Source: Tillandsia leiboldiana (lineage: Eukaryota; Streptophyta; Magnoliopsida; Poales; Bromeliaceae). From it: a DNA stretch of 64,000 nt. A program made the translations under genes and the position numbers. Positions 31,896 to 44,149 of the stretch are shown here, one piece after another. The notes beneath the pieces were generated by a model that was not told the DNA's origin, did no database searches, and worked only from the letters and a program-made list of their open reading frames with translations. Location: the NCBI GenBank assembly GCA_029204045.2, contig CM055067.1, positions 24,316,838 to 24,380,837 on the forward strand, in the 5' to 3' direction. How positions within the stretch are numbered: position 1 is the stretch's first letter; each line of letters starts with the position of its first letter.

Positions 31896-34800
31896 TGTCA
31901 CGCCCCCGGGGGTTTTTGAGTCTATCAAAGCGGAAAATCGTGTGTATCTTTTTTTTTTCTTCTTAACAAGGTAATTTAAACCTCATCCCCGGTGCGTGCC
32001 AGACCGCCACATACACAAATTCTCCCTGCCCACGGACAGAGTCTCCTTTGTATATGCACGGCGTCTCATTTACAACAACATACATCAAACACCAACCATC
32101 AACTATACAATAGACATACAACATCAAGCGGAATATTAAAGCGGCATTAGTGTATAGAAAGGATAAAACCAGCGGTTGCAAAACCCGTGCCCACACGGCA
32201 CTTCGTTTTGAGAAAACCTTTTCGAAATCATTCGGTTTATCATAAAAACGTGCCGCATAAGAAAACATCACCAAAAGAAACGAGTATAAAAGTACACCTC
32301 ATCCACAGCGCTAAGTAATCCATGTCCACGAATATTACGACCCACAAGCAAATTAACTAAATTAAGCGTAAGAGAAATGAGATAATAAAAACCAAGTGTT
32401 CTGACTACGGCCCTCGCGACGCGGTCTCACCGCCCTCCCGGCTAACGCACCTCGTAACACCTGTCACGGAGTGGGTAATGTCAGTGACAAACAAAGTAGA
32501 TGTCTATTATCAATAAAGAATAAGAAGCAAACCGAATACACCGGAACCATTTCGCTAAAACCCTGCACATATTAAGCTGGGCCCCAACCCCAGATTTATC
32601 AATTTAATTGGGCACCAACCCCAGAATATTTGTCGGAGAGACTAAAGTCTCCCCTCGTGCGCAAACACCCCTTTGATGCTTTTAACCTCTTCGCGGTGCT
32701 GGTGTGCTATTTTCAGTGGGCGCGAAGAGGTCCTCACGGCACCCACACCTTTGTGAGGAACACGGGTCATAAGAGACCACTCTTCCGGAAAAGTACACCC
32801 ATGCGGAGGCCAATCCGCCTGTGTACGTGCAGCATCCGAAAACGGATTTGCCGAGATCGGCGTGTCATGAGCACCTCGACCGTAGCCGCTTCAATTGTTA
32901 GATAAAAACACAATTATGCGAAAGGTTAAACTGTCCATCTACTTTGTTAGATAAATTAAGAGCACTTTAATGACGATAGGTGCACTTACTGCACATGTTG
33001 CACTTATCGCAACCGTACCCACCTATTTGAAGAGAAATCGGAACACCTGAATCTTTCGCGCACCCCCGCTGTGCACTTGGACCTAAAGAAAAGTCCGCAA
33101 GGATAACTATAATCAAAAACGTGTACTAACATCCGAAAACACAAGACCCAATTTACTATTTTCGACGGAAAAGTCCAACACCGTCCGGGTTGACGATCCG
33201 GAATTCCCGCGCCGCCGTCGTCGTCCGCCAGAGCCCCGCGTGGTTCGGAACCGCGCGGCGTGTCTCCGCGGGCGACGCCCAAGCGGCGCGGTGCCTCGCG
33301 CGGCGTTGCCCGTGCGACGGCCGCACGGTGCCCGCGCGGGTGCGGCCCCGCACGGCGCCCGCGCGGTTGCTGGTCCGTGCGGGTGCCGCCCGCGCGGCAG
33401 CCGCGCGGCGCCCGCGCGGTGCCCGCACGGGTGCGGGTCCACGCGGGTGCCTCCCGCGCGGCAGCCGCGCGGCGCCCGCATGGTTGCGGGTCCGCGCGGC
33501 AACCGCGCGGTGCCCGCATGGTTACGGGCCCGCGCGGGTGCTGCCCGCGCGGCAGCCGCACGGCGCCCGCACGGTTGCGGGTCCGCGCGGCAACCGCGCG
33601 GCGGCCGCGCGGTGCCCGCATGGTTACGGGCCCGCGCGGGTGCCGCCCGCACGGTTGCGGGTCCGCGCGGCAGCCGCGCGGCGCCCGCGCGGTGCCCGCA
33701 CGGTTGCGGGTCCGCGCGGCGGCCGCGCGGCGCCCATGCGGTGCCCGCGCGGTTGCGGGTTCGCATGGGTGCCGTCCGTGACCCTCCTCCGCGCGATGCC
33801 CTAGCCGCACCGCGCGCCTCCGCCGTCCGTTCCGTGCCCTATCAAGAAGACGATGTCGGCGACGGTGACGGATACGACGGAGAAAACAAGAAACCAAGAA
33901 CTCAAACAAAAGAGACGACGGAAAAATCCCAAATAATTTAAAACAATTATTTTACTAACCGAAGATCGACGGGAAGGTTGTCCGGTCGCGTTCTTGCCTT
34001 CGGTTCGGTGTCCGGGAAGATCGGGCCCCTTCTCTTTCTCCTTTCCCTTTCTTCCGGCTAGGGTTCCGTCTTTTCTTTTCTTTTTCTCTTCTCACCGATT
34101 AGGGTTTTTATTTTCTTCTTTTCTTTTCTTTCCGATAATCGGGATCCCTTATTGTCACGCCCCGGGGTTTGTTTTAGCGGAAACGATTCATAAAAGTCGA
34201 ATGTTTGACGTGTAAAAATTTTTTTTTTTTTTGTTTAAAAGAGAACCCCTCTTCCCCGGCACGTGCCCAGACCCGCCACACATACAGGATCACTCTGCAA
34301 CGGACGGAGTCTCCCCTGTATGTGCACGGCGTAGCGTTCAGTTCATGCTCCAACATACTCAGCCAATCAATCACAACAATTAACCAGCATTCTAAACTAA
34401 TAACAGAAGAACCTGTGGCCGGTAAATTTGGAAAGGATAAATCCACAGTTTTGGAGGAGCGCCTACCCGGCGCTTACGTTTTGAAAGCTAGTTCCGAAAT
34501 TAGCATAAATCCACAGGGTTTTGAAAGCGGTGTCCACCCGACACCAAGTTTTGAAATCCCTTTCGCAATCCATAAATCCACAGGGTTTTGAAACCGGTGC
34601 CCACCCGACACTTAGATTTTAAAAACAGTTTTCGCAATCTTTTCTTTGGCTTCTGCCTTTTTGATTTTTAAAATGGCCGATAGAGATAGAAGGGAAAAAT
34701 ATTCCACCAGGGGCGCTAAATGTAGCCCGTACCGACATCCACGCCGACCCCACGAGGGTATCGCGAACCACTCACATAACTACAAAGTAGTGAAAAGCGA

Positions 34801-37800
34801 GAATAAAAGAATAAACACAGTCCAGGGTCCCCAGCGACCCAGCTGCTCCTGTCCCGTCCTCACCACCGCCTACCTCTCTCCCCGTCTGGACCCTGTCACG
34901 AAGTGGGATGTCAGTGACGCAGAAACAGTAAAGCATGAGAGTATAGTAAAACAAACCGTGAAAACAACTGGAGCAACCACCCTCCCAAGGAGGAAAGGCA
35001 ACCTGTACCCCTGCATCCTGTAATACCCGGCCGCGTCGGTCCATTACCGACGGCCCCATACCGTACCTGCAACACCGCGACCGCGCCGGACAACTAAACC
35101 GGCGGGTCGCTCCGCTCGCACCTAGGCGCCTCAACCCCACAACTAATAAGGGGCCCCCACTACGACACCTCGTGGGTATACACGGGTTCTACGACCTCTT
35201 TTCCGGAAAAGCGCACCCTCTGCGGTGGCCAAACCGCGGGTGCGCGTGTGGCAACCTCGAGCCAAGTAACCGTAACCACCATCATGTCAGTATCACAATA
35301 AGAATAATAAGAGTAATGAGGTAAATGAGGTAAAGTGCATAATCGAAAACAAGGTAATACTGCGCGCACTCGAAGGTGGCCTGCTGACATATATGGGTTG
35401 AAAAAGAAGAACACCGTCGGCAATCGACGCTAGTCATTATAGCGAACCCACTAACATGCATAAGCTATCACCCGTCATTATGTAACCCCAGTACACTTAG
35501 AATAGACCCCGTCCAATAAGATAGAATTTAGAGGCTAGGCATAAAGTAAAAACAACCCACCTGAATGAAGGCCGATCCCGAACTCCCGCTAGCCTGCCGG
35601 GAGGCTGGTGCCGAACTGCTGGGCCCTGAACGGAGACTGTAGTCAGAACTAGACTCACATATACCCGTCCCGACGACACGACAGTAACAGAGTGTTTAGA
35701 CGGGGCACTAATGCCGATTTACCGAACAAAAATCCAATTCCCGATCTACGAGGGTCTACGGAACTCTAACAAGGTGCCTAGTAGGTGTGCAAACACTGTC
35801 TAAAGACAGCCAGCGGTTACAATTAACACATTGGTCCATAATATACTTGAATTTGCATAAAACCTTAAATTGACGGCTTGTTTCGACTCGTTCTTGAAAT
35901 CCGGGAATCCAAAAGCTGCGCCGTAAATTTCAGCGCGTCTGTTACGACAAGACCAAGGCCGTGCTCACAAGTTTGGACTGACGCGGATCCCGAGGGCAAG
36001 GTTGGCCCAACAATTGCTAAGTCCAAAAAGCAGCTATGCCACAACTTAACCTATACATGATCAACTCAGAGCCTAATTGGAGCATGGTGCTAAATGATGA
36101 CCGAGAAGGGTGGTGCTCACCTGCGGCTTGCCGGAGATCGGCCGGAGGGGTTGGCCGGAGATGCTCTCGAGTGCAATCTCGGGTGCAACTGTGCAGATCA
36201 AAATCCCGACGTTAGTAAACCCATGCAAAGCCACCAGTGACCTTAGAATGTGTGAATGGGCTTACCTGCACCTTTGGCCGGCGTCTGGAAGAGACGACGA
36301 CGTGCGGCGGCGGAGCTCGGCCGAGGTCAATGGCCTCTAATGGCGGAATCCGGCCAAGCTTCTCCGAGCCGGTGCAACTTGGACCAAAAGCCGTGTCTCA
36401 ACACTACGGAGCTCGGTGCAGTGGTGGCCGGCGTCCGAAGGCGGCGGCGGCGCCTGACGGCGGCGATCGGCCAAAGTGCCAAAAACCCGGTTTCTAGGGT
36501 TGGCTCGCGCGGCCCCGATCTTGATCCGATCGCCCTCCAACCTCGTGGGGATGTTGCAGTCGTTGAAAGGGAAAGATGCAACGGGGTTGATCTCGACCTT
36601 GTCGGCCGGATGAAGCCCGCGTCCGCGATCGGTCAAGAAAACGATAATCCGGCGATGATGGTCCCCCGCCGGAGATCGGGACGACGGCGCCGGCTGGGCC
36701 TGCACCCGAGAGGTCCTCTCGGTGTCAGCAATCCCTTGGTAGAGTCTAGGTGCAAGAATAACAAGAAGAACCTAAGAGCTTACCTCGCCGGAAAACCAAG
36801 AAGAAGGAGGGAACGGCCGCGGCGGCGCGCGGCGGCGGCTGGGTCCGAGGTCACCTTGGCTCGGATGCGGCTTCACGAGGGACCTCACCAGACCGGGTTT
36901 TGACCCTCCAAGACCTCCCTGGACACCCTCTCTCCGAGTCACCCGAATCAAGAGGTGTCTTGATCTTCTTCTTCTCCGGCGACGTGGAGGCGGCGCCGGC
37001 GCTAGCTTCGGTTGCGCGGAGCACGCAGAGAGGGGAGGAGGTTGCTGGAGGTGCGGCTGGGGCTCGGGGGAATCTAGGGTTTCAAGAACCCTAGCCGTAT
37101 GTGCATGTATATATATATATGTATATACTAGGTCACCTTTGCACAATTGCAATAACACCCCTCCCCACTTGGTATTTGCAGTACAGTCCTTCACCGTACT
37201 TAAGTCTCACACTCAAGTCCCTCCTCATGCAGTGGCACGCTTTACGAGGCAGGTTTCATAGGGTATGAGGTGCAAAAGTTGCATTTTTCGCTGTATTTTA
37301 TGCTTTTCGAGGCGATCCGGTCGTCGAAACGGAAAAATGGACTGCGCCATGGCGTCCGGCTCGACGAGACCTATCAGGTAGCGATTTCTAATTTTTCGAA
37401 GAACTGCCCGGATAAAATCTCGGTCCATAATAACTGTGTCAACATGCAGTTTTCGCGCTCTTCGAGATTCCAGAGTCGTCAAACAGAATTTTCGACTGCG
37501 CTATTGCGTTCAGAACATCGGAGCCGTTCAAATCGACTACCTGAAATGCTATGTTCGGATTCCGAACAGTGAGTTAGTCAACGTTGTATTCGTCAGGTCC
37601 CGAAAATCAGGGTTACTGTTCATATACAGTAATTCACTTAAGTGACCTCTGCGCAGACCACTGTTATATTGGTCGCGGTAATTTTGCCCGCTTCTTCGCT
37701 GAATTTTGGAAGATCCGACCGTCAGATCGAAAAGTGCTGAATATAAATCTCGCTCAGTTCGACGAGACGATCGCAACGGTCAACTCGGATTTCCAAGATC

Positions 37801-38369
37801 ATGTCCGGATTGGAAAGTAGCCTTTTTGTCTCGTAAAACGTGCAACTCGCACACTGGCGATTGACTAGATAAATCAACATAGGTCTTTTGAATTCAATAT
37901 AAACCCGGTCAAAATTCACTTTTAGACTATTTGTTAAAATAAAATATTTAGAGTTTTTACACTTATATAGTCGTACTTTATCTTTAATTAATTTCTCTTT
38001 AATTCGTACGTAAGAGAATTATTAATTTTCCGTCTGGGATAATTAATTAACTAATTAATTAGATAATTAATTAACTAATTAATTATCACCTACGAGATAA
38101 CCCACCTTATCTCTAACGGGTGCAAGATATTTTGCACGGATTCCGATGCACGACTAATCACCGTATCACTTTGAATCCCGTTCCGGGGGATCCCGATATC
38201 GGATTTCAGATCCGATCGCACCGTCGGCTTTCTTTTTCCGCGCTCTATCGCAGAAAAATACTAGCACCTCACAATGGCCAACTTTTAAGAATTGAATAAT
38301 TTTATTTCACTTAAAGGCTTAAATGACTACATGTAAGTCAAAAATACCCCGAAAGGCCGGATCACTACA
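31896..38369 (-). repeat. Element C 5' LTR, split by solo LTR E
   Basis: Same ends as the 3' LTR (TGTCACGCCCCCGGGGG...CCGGATCACTACA). Removing E (34153-37961 plus one CTTAT) gives about 2.66 kb. It has fewer minisatellite units (33300-33770) than the 3' LTR. An AT-rich block (38037-38092) is tandemly duplicated compared with 23257-23282. U5 stem-loop at 32001-32066. Confidence 0.9.
34153..37961 (-). mobile_element. Solo LTR 'E' in the 5' LTR of element C
   Basis: 3809 bp with perfect TSD CTTAT (34148-34152, 37962-37966); the empty site is at about 23180. In element sense it starts TGTAAAAACTC and ends CCCCGGGGCGTGACA. The U5 stem-loop is at 34270-34333 with GGCGGGTCTG (complement of 34269-34278). 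A GTCAC/GTGAC hairpin lies near 34885-34915. An alternating TATA run (about 37107-37127) may be its promoter. Its 3' third matches the 5' LTR of E' (59660-60396), so E and E' are related families. No gag or pol; frames such as 36256-36903 look like noise in GC-rich sequence. Confidence 0.92.
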
Positions 38370-39044
38370 TGCTAGGTCACGTTCCAACAATAGCATTAAA
38401 TAAACCAAAACATGAGCAGGGAACATTAAGGGATATAATCACCAAAACCAAATAACATCAGCCTCATCTCCCTAAACATGCTCTCAACTAGCATAGGTAA
38501 ATACAATCATCGAACATATAATATCTCGAAGATATCTAATGTGTACCATAAATCATGAAAGCTTCAATCCACATGAACTATATCATTCTTATGCTCACCT
38601 CTCAACGCTATAGGTTGTACAACGAATTATGCATGCTCTCAAATTACCAGACATGAATATATTATCTTGCAAGTTTCCATCAGGCATATCTCAATATCAT
38701 ATCATACCATTTCTCGAACCAATGTCATTACCAAGCTTGCATCTCAATCAGATATTCGTACACTAACATGCATGCATTCTAATACATAGAATTAGAGACC
38801 GTCCACCGGTTCTGGAGACGAAACACCCACCTGTAACGCTTTCCGCAGGCAAAGCCGAAGTCGGTGAAGTGTGTAGACGCTCACAGTCCAAAATCTGCCA
38901 AAACTGCACCCTCGGTACATGTCGCGCAAGCCTTTGCTCCAAACAGCTGAAAACACCCGGAATCCACTATCTCCAATTTTCTCCAGTTCCAACAGGTTCA
39001 GAAACAGTCGCGAACCATCCTGGGTACAACAATAAGGTCCAAGG
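38370..39044 (-). mobile_element. Solo LTR B'', part 2
   Basis: Continuation of B'' between C (TSD TGCTA 38370-38374) and G (TSD CAAGG 39040-39044). AT-rich, no hairpin module and no gene. Confidence 0.8.
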
Positions 39045-39812
39045 TGTTGGGTTATATGAAATATAGATCTAAATAGGGGAAAAAATACCTAGAGGGGGGT
39101 GAATAGGTGTAAACAATAAACACTCAAAAAATCATTGCGCAGTAAAACCCAATGCGGAAATAAAAATGAACACGCAAGATTTTTACGTGGAAAAACTCCA
39201 AACCGGAGTAAAAAAACCACGGGACCGATAACACTGCGAAATCCACTAGAATTAAAACACGTACAAGGTGATTTACCATACACACTTACGACTCAACCTT
39301 TTCCATACGCTCCTAGAGGATCTTCTCCGCTCGTTCCGCAACGCGTCTCGAATCAACGATCTGCGTCCAACACCGAATCCACGGCGTCCAACGTCGAGTC
39401 CACGACGTCCGACCGAATCCACGGTCTTCACCCAGTAGCACGCTTCGAATCCACGAACGTACCTCGCTCCGAATCCACGAGAGCGGTTGAACCTTGAATC
39501 CACAAGGACACGCGAGTCCACGCGCCGATTTTGGGGAAATCGTTGTTTTTGGGTGGTGATGATCCGCCGAATACTTAGATCAAAGATAGATAGGAAATAC
39601 CATCTAAGTATTCATTAGTTTGATTCAACTCAAGATGTGAGTATGAAAACCTAGAATCAAACTAATCAATATAGATGAAGAAACATAGAGTAATATCTAA
39701 TGATTTCCTTTCTTCTCTATATGTGGATCTTAGGCCGTATAGAATGATATTTGAATATGACGGCTCTATGTGGATTATCTGGATTTGCCCTAGAAAAATG
39801 AATCATAGGGTC

Positions 39813-39820
39813 TATTTATA
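39813..39820 (-). promoter_or_regulatory. TATA box of G 3' LTR
   Basis: Minus-strand CCTATAAATAGACC; identical context at 49497-49504 in the 5' LTR, where it would drive the genomic transcript. Confidence 0.7.
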
Positions 39821-39886
39821 GGTTAGAAACCCTAGGAAGGAGATAAGAATCAAAAACCTACCATTTCTGGAATTTTTACGGACGGC

Positions 39887-40170
39887 GATCCGGATCGGAT
39901 TTGGGCGATCCTGATTGCAGTAGCAAGAAAGACGGTTTCCAGAAAAACGATGGCTCGGGATCCGGATCGAAATGGCTGATCCGGATCGTTCATACAGTTT
40001 CACCAAACATCAACGTTCGGGATCCGGATTGCAAATCCTGATCCGGATCGTGCAAGTAAACAGGTAAAACTAGTGTTCGGGATCCGGATCATGGGATGCT
40101 GCGATCCGGATTGAACCAGTGTATGAACGAACACCCTTCGGGATCCGGATTGGAATATCTGATCCGGATC
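39887..40170 (-). promoter_or_regulatory. GATCCGGATC palindrome array in G U3
   Basis: Nine or ten exact or one-off copies of the 10-bp palindrome GATCCGGATC: 39887, 39959, 39978, 40021, 40040, 40081, 40103, 40142 and 40161, plus a degenerate one at 39907. They tend to occur in pairs 19-22 bp apart and lie about 70-350 bp upstream of the TATA box in element sense. The 5' LTR has the same array (about 49571-49854). The position fits an enhancer. Confidence 0.8.
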
Positions 40171-40398
40171 CTGAACATGTCCCATGTCCAGTTTTTGATT
40201 TTTATGCAATGAAAAAACTCTTCCAAGTGTTTCTACACTACAAGAAGTATTCGGATCACCAAAAATCTTTAGTTAAACATACCTGATCCTTTTGAATTCT
40301 TCTTTCTTGAGATTGACTTAAATGATCCAACCTTCTTCACCTTCAATCTTCAAGACTTGAACCTTTCACGAAATTACGCCAACTCAAATTCCGTAACA

Positions 40399-40411
40399 AT
40401 CTCCCCCTTTT
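40399..40411 (-). promoter_or_regulatory. Polypurine tract of element G
   Basis: Minus-strand AAAAGGGGGAGAT abuts the 3' LTR and would prime plus-strand synthesis. Confidence 0.85.
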
Positions 40412-41136
40412 GCGGTTTCGTGACAAAACACAGATCCACTAAAGAAAATTCAAAAAGATATTTTTGTTGCTATCACCATACAACAAAAATTTACAATGGA
40501 GATCCAAAAATTTAAAAACATGAGATAAACTCCTATAACAGACTCTAGACTTAGACATCTGTACTCTCTGCACAAAGAAATCATTCTTGACAAAAAGAAT
40601 CGTTAGATACCTCAAGAATTGAAACATACAAAACCAAGTACAGAGATAGAGTTTATCATGACATTTGAGAATTCAGATATGTAAGAGAATCATAGTCAAA
40701 AACCAACATATCTTCTATGCATTAAAAAACCAAATGTCACAAAGTGTTAGTCCAACATCAACTTGTTAGTCATATTACATGCCCAAATAGTTAGTCTAAT
40801 AGTTAGTAGAGACATGCACACAAATCACAAGATAAAAACCAAAGTTGAAGTTGAAATGATACTTACCATGATGTTCACACATTCACACAGTTTTCACATC
40901 ATCATTGTTCAAGTTCATCATTGTTCAAGTTCATCATTGTTCAAGTTCTCTCTAAACTCTCTCCCCCTTTTTGTCACAAACTAAGCCAAAATTGCAAAAA
41001 ATTTAAGGAGAGTTAAAAATTTCAAAAATGTAAGTAAATGTAAGAACTAGAACTAAGAGTAAGTCCTAAAAACTGAACTAAAACCTAAAACGGTAAAAGC
41101 CTGCACAAATCTGCACAAAAATTATTAGAGCACAAC

Positions 41137-42657
41137 TTAGTTATCGGAGTCTGAGTCCTCAGATGCACTATATCCCATCTTGGCGAACATGTTCTTGATC
41201 AATTTCCTTATCGAATTTACTTTCTTGGTCAATGTAATTTGGGATGCCGTTATGATCTCGAGTTCTTCAGACATTCGCCTTTGCTCTATGGTTATCCGCT
41301 CTTGCTCAGAAGATAGGCGCTGTTGTTGCTTGAAAATCGAAGTTACTGATGCGTCATCATCCGCGCCAGGTGCTTGTTGAGACGGTGAGGCCGAGGTGCC
41401 GACACTAGGTTTCTTTCCAGTGGACGGTGTCGGAGTGACATGTGGTAATTTGTGAAGTGACTTCACAATCGTTGACTCATCTATCATCCCCCAACAATGT
41501 TGATACGATGTCGAGCTTAAATCAATGTCAATTTTTTGTAAGATCCTCATGATGATTAAAGGAAACGGAAGTCGCTCAGAAGGATGAGGATGCACAATAT
41601 ACCTTGGCATTCTATTCCAAATTATGTAGGGGATATTCATGTTCAATCCTACAACCTCAGAGGGATGACCTATGAGATATAAGAACAACAGTCTCTCCCA
41701 TCTCACGACCTTAGTCTACATGTTAGGTAGAATGTTGTAACACGTGATGAAATTTAGAAATCGGTACTCCAGTCGAAGATGTTTGGATTTCACACTTTTA
41801 CCATCAGCTGATTTCGTTCCTTCCAAACAAATTTTATCTAACACTGTTTGCCACAAGGCATTCGTCAAACTTCTGCCTTTCAAAAAGTTGAGCCCCGATG
41901 TGTTAGATTCCATTCCAAGGACTTCGCCAATTAGCTGCGGAGTGATTTTAAGTTTCATCCCTTGGATATTTGTATAGAAATGCATTGATCCATGTTCATC
42001 TTCTTGAAGATGTCTTGCATTCGTGTAAAAAGTTCTTACACGATACAAACAATACCCAAGAAGTTCGGGGAATCGGCAGACTTGGATGAGATTAGCTTGC
42101 TCAATTAAGGTTCCAAACTCTTGTGAGTGATTTCGGAGAGCTTCAGTGTTGACATGACGTTCACCGATGCATTCACGACGTTCAAACGCTCGAAGGCGAT
42201 CCATGCTGACGAACACTCCTTCCACGCGAGGCGGGGAGTCAGGAACTATCGGTGTGTTAATATTAGCGTCTCGTCGTAGTCCAAAACGTCTAGTTACTCG
42301 TTTTCTTTTCACAGAGATGGTTGGATTAGCCATAGGCGCTTTTCCTGTGTCCATGGGTCCCTTTCCTTTTGATCCATCGGAAGCTTTTCCTTTTGAACCA
42401 TCAGACGCCTTTTGTTCAGGCAATGAGTCATCATCATCTGTCAATTCAGTCCAATCTACCTCTTGACAGTCTGCTTCCACTTCTGTGTCGCTGATCAGAA
42501 GAAACTCACCTTTTTGTTGTGTTTTCTTAGCTCTCTTTAACTTGTTTGTGGCCCGAGTGTGCACCATAGTGACCAACAAAAAGATGATCCATGAGAATCC
42601 CATTGATCCAAGTGCCTTAAGAAGATTGAAATCCTGTGAAGACCAACTCAAGAACAC
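41137..42657 (-). pseudogene. Envelope-like / additional ORF of element G, split by one stop
   Basis: One frame of about 506 codons is interrupted by TAG at 41716-41718. The first part (313 codons) has a hydrophobic stretch near residues 20-32 (GFSWIIFLLVTMV), acidic and basic low-complexity parts with KGK repeats, then a folded-looking region with RECIGERHVN, GYCLY and LIGEVLGME. This resembles the putative plant transposon protein / SIRE envelope-like family. The second part (189 codons) has P/S-rich linker and a C-terminal Q/E/R-rich segment suggestive of a coiled coil. The start may be Met at 42657, 42603 or 42567, depending on a possible intron ending at 42634. Role in the element is not established. 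A relic of a related gene is at 5020-5386. Confidence 0.8.
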
Positions 42658-43018
42658 ATGAAAATACTGTTAATTTTCAAAAATTAGAAGAATTGTACCC
42701 AAACAATCATAATCATGTAGAGAGACTAAGAATCAAATTAGTTTTGCAAAAGGAAATTTAAAAATAGATCAATTGCATGATTTTGGAAAATTCCCATTAT
42801 ATGCCCTAAAACCGAATTCTTTGAAATCGAAGACCAAAAATCCGTTTATCTTGAGAATACCTAGCATATAATCAAAACTAATCTACCCAGAGTTCTTATT
42901 TCAAAAGAAATTTGATCAAAAACCATCCACAAACGAAATTGATACAAGAAATTCATCACGTTTTGAGGAGGAATAAGAAAAACTATGAAAAACCGAGATT
43001 TTGATCGATAAAACTTAC
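42634..43018 (-). other. Possible 5'-UTR intron upstream of envelope-like ORF
   Basis: Minus-strand GTAAGT at 43018-43013 is a good donor, and TTCTTGAGTTGGTCTTCACAG ends an acceptor at 42634. Between them is a 385-nt T-rich stretch. Upstream is a short pyrimidine-rich leader and a weak TATA (minus TTTTAATA, 43135-43142). This suggests a spliced transcript for the envelope-like ORF. Inference only; RNA data are needed. Confidence 0.4.
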
Positions 43019-43153
43019 TTGGATTCGAAGAACTTGGGTTAGGAAAGCTCCAAGGTGCAAGGATTCTAGAGAGATAGGTTCTAGAGACTTGAGAACAAAA
43101 GATTAAGGTAAAAGAAATCAAAACCCTTTCGTTCTATTAAAAACCCTAGCCGT

Positions 43154-43245
43154 GATCCGGATCGGATCGAGATTTTGATCCGGATCGGCTAGCCGCAGGA
43201 AGAAGCCTGCGTTCGGGATCCGGATCACTTAACCCGATCCGGATC
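43154..43245 (-). promoter_or_regulatory. Second GATCCGGATC cluster, upstream of envelope-like ORF
   Basis: Four exact GATCCGGATC palindromes (43154, 43177, 43217, 43236) lie between pol and the envelope-like ORF, just upstream of a TATA-like TTTTAATA. This copies the U3 arrangement and suggests an internal promoter. Confidence 0.55.
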
Positions 43246-43259
43246 AGCTGCAACTTTTT

Positions 43260-44149
43260 CATCAGAAAAATTTAGAAAAAATCCATAAAATCCAGAAAAA
43301 GTATGTAAGCATTTTAGCACATCAACTTTAAACAAAAAACATCGTTTCATGTCAAGAGAAATAAATTATGTTAAATCTATCAATAACATTCAAATAATGA
43401 CATGACAATTTATAGAAATTAAAACTTTTAAAGTTGATCAAGATCAAACACATCTATCATGATCTTATGAGTACGGCGTTTATCAAATCATTAAAATGGT
43501 AAAGAAAATGAATTACCAAGATCAATAGATGTTTGAAATTCCAAATAAATTATATAATGTATCTAGTCAATCTGTTGAAGAGAGTGGCTCTTTGAGCATC
43601 TTTCTTTAAAATCCCAACTTATACCAACCTTGAAATTTGACAGAGTCAAGTATTTCAATCATGCATTTTACTTAATCAAAAAATTGAACAACCATGCTTG
43701 GTATACATGTGGTAGCTCTTTCCTCCATGTGGTGGTAGTTTTCACACTCCTCATTGGGATGTAACTCTTTCCACATCTTTTGAGCATTTTACTTTTCTTT
43801 GACTCCCCCTCAATTGGCTATCAATTAATTTAAAATATAAAGTATTCAACCAAGGATTGATCTCGAATTCATACTCAACTAAATAGTCAAATAAGATAAC
43901 AACAATACCAAGAGATCATTGAGAGAGAAATTGACTTTGATCAAATAAAAATGGTTTAATTTAGATAAATGATCAATGCATCAACTGAATTATTATGATA
44001 TCCAAAGCATAATAGATTTCTAATTATATGAAAGGATGCAAGTAAAGTCAATAATACATATGCTCAATTAATGTACTATGTATAAACATAGATAAAGAAC
44101 AAAAACACAAAAACAAAACCTAACCTAAGCAAAAGTTTCAAAAAGAAGT
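43260..44149 (-). other. AT-rich spacer between pol and envelope-like unit of G
   Basis: About 0.9 kb of AT-rich sequence following the pol stop in element sense. I see no open frame, RNA gene or clear repeat in it. Confidence 0.5.

Larger units (their letters stand above)
20842..38369 (-). mobile_element. Element C: Ty3/gypsy chromovirus (Tekay/Del type), defective, with nested solo LTRs
   Basis: A full-structure element in minus orientation with perfect TSD TGCTA (20837-20841, 38370-38374). 3' LTR 20842-23563, internal 23564-31895, 5' LTR 31896-38369 (about 2.66 kb without solo LTR E). Gene order in minus sense: gag (31635-30661), remains of the gag/protease junction, pol with RT-RNase H-integrase-chromodomain (26473-23599). 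Solo LTR B' splits pol. LTRs are nearly identical apart from repeat-number changes. It is non-functional alone: gag lacks its capsid core, protease is missing, pol has a stop, and insertions disrupt pol and the 5' LTR. Confidence 0.92.
39045..40398 (-). repeat. Element G 3' LTR (1354 bp)
   Basis: Ends TGTTGGGTTATATG and TTCCGTAACA on the plus strand. U3 carries a GATCCGGATC array (39887-40170), then the minus-strand TATA box (39813-39820). Confidence 0.95.

Noticed and set aside
33004..33941. 301-codon minus and 233-codon plus frames
   Set aside because: Same minisatellite in the other LTR of element C.
34646..35140. Frames of about 125 codons in solo LTR E
   Set aside because: No domain, no support from related LTR E', inside an LTR.
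36256..36903. 215-codon plus frame in solo LTR E
   Set aside because: Arg/Gly-rich, lies inside an LTR with a perfect TSD, and has no domain or family motif.
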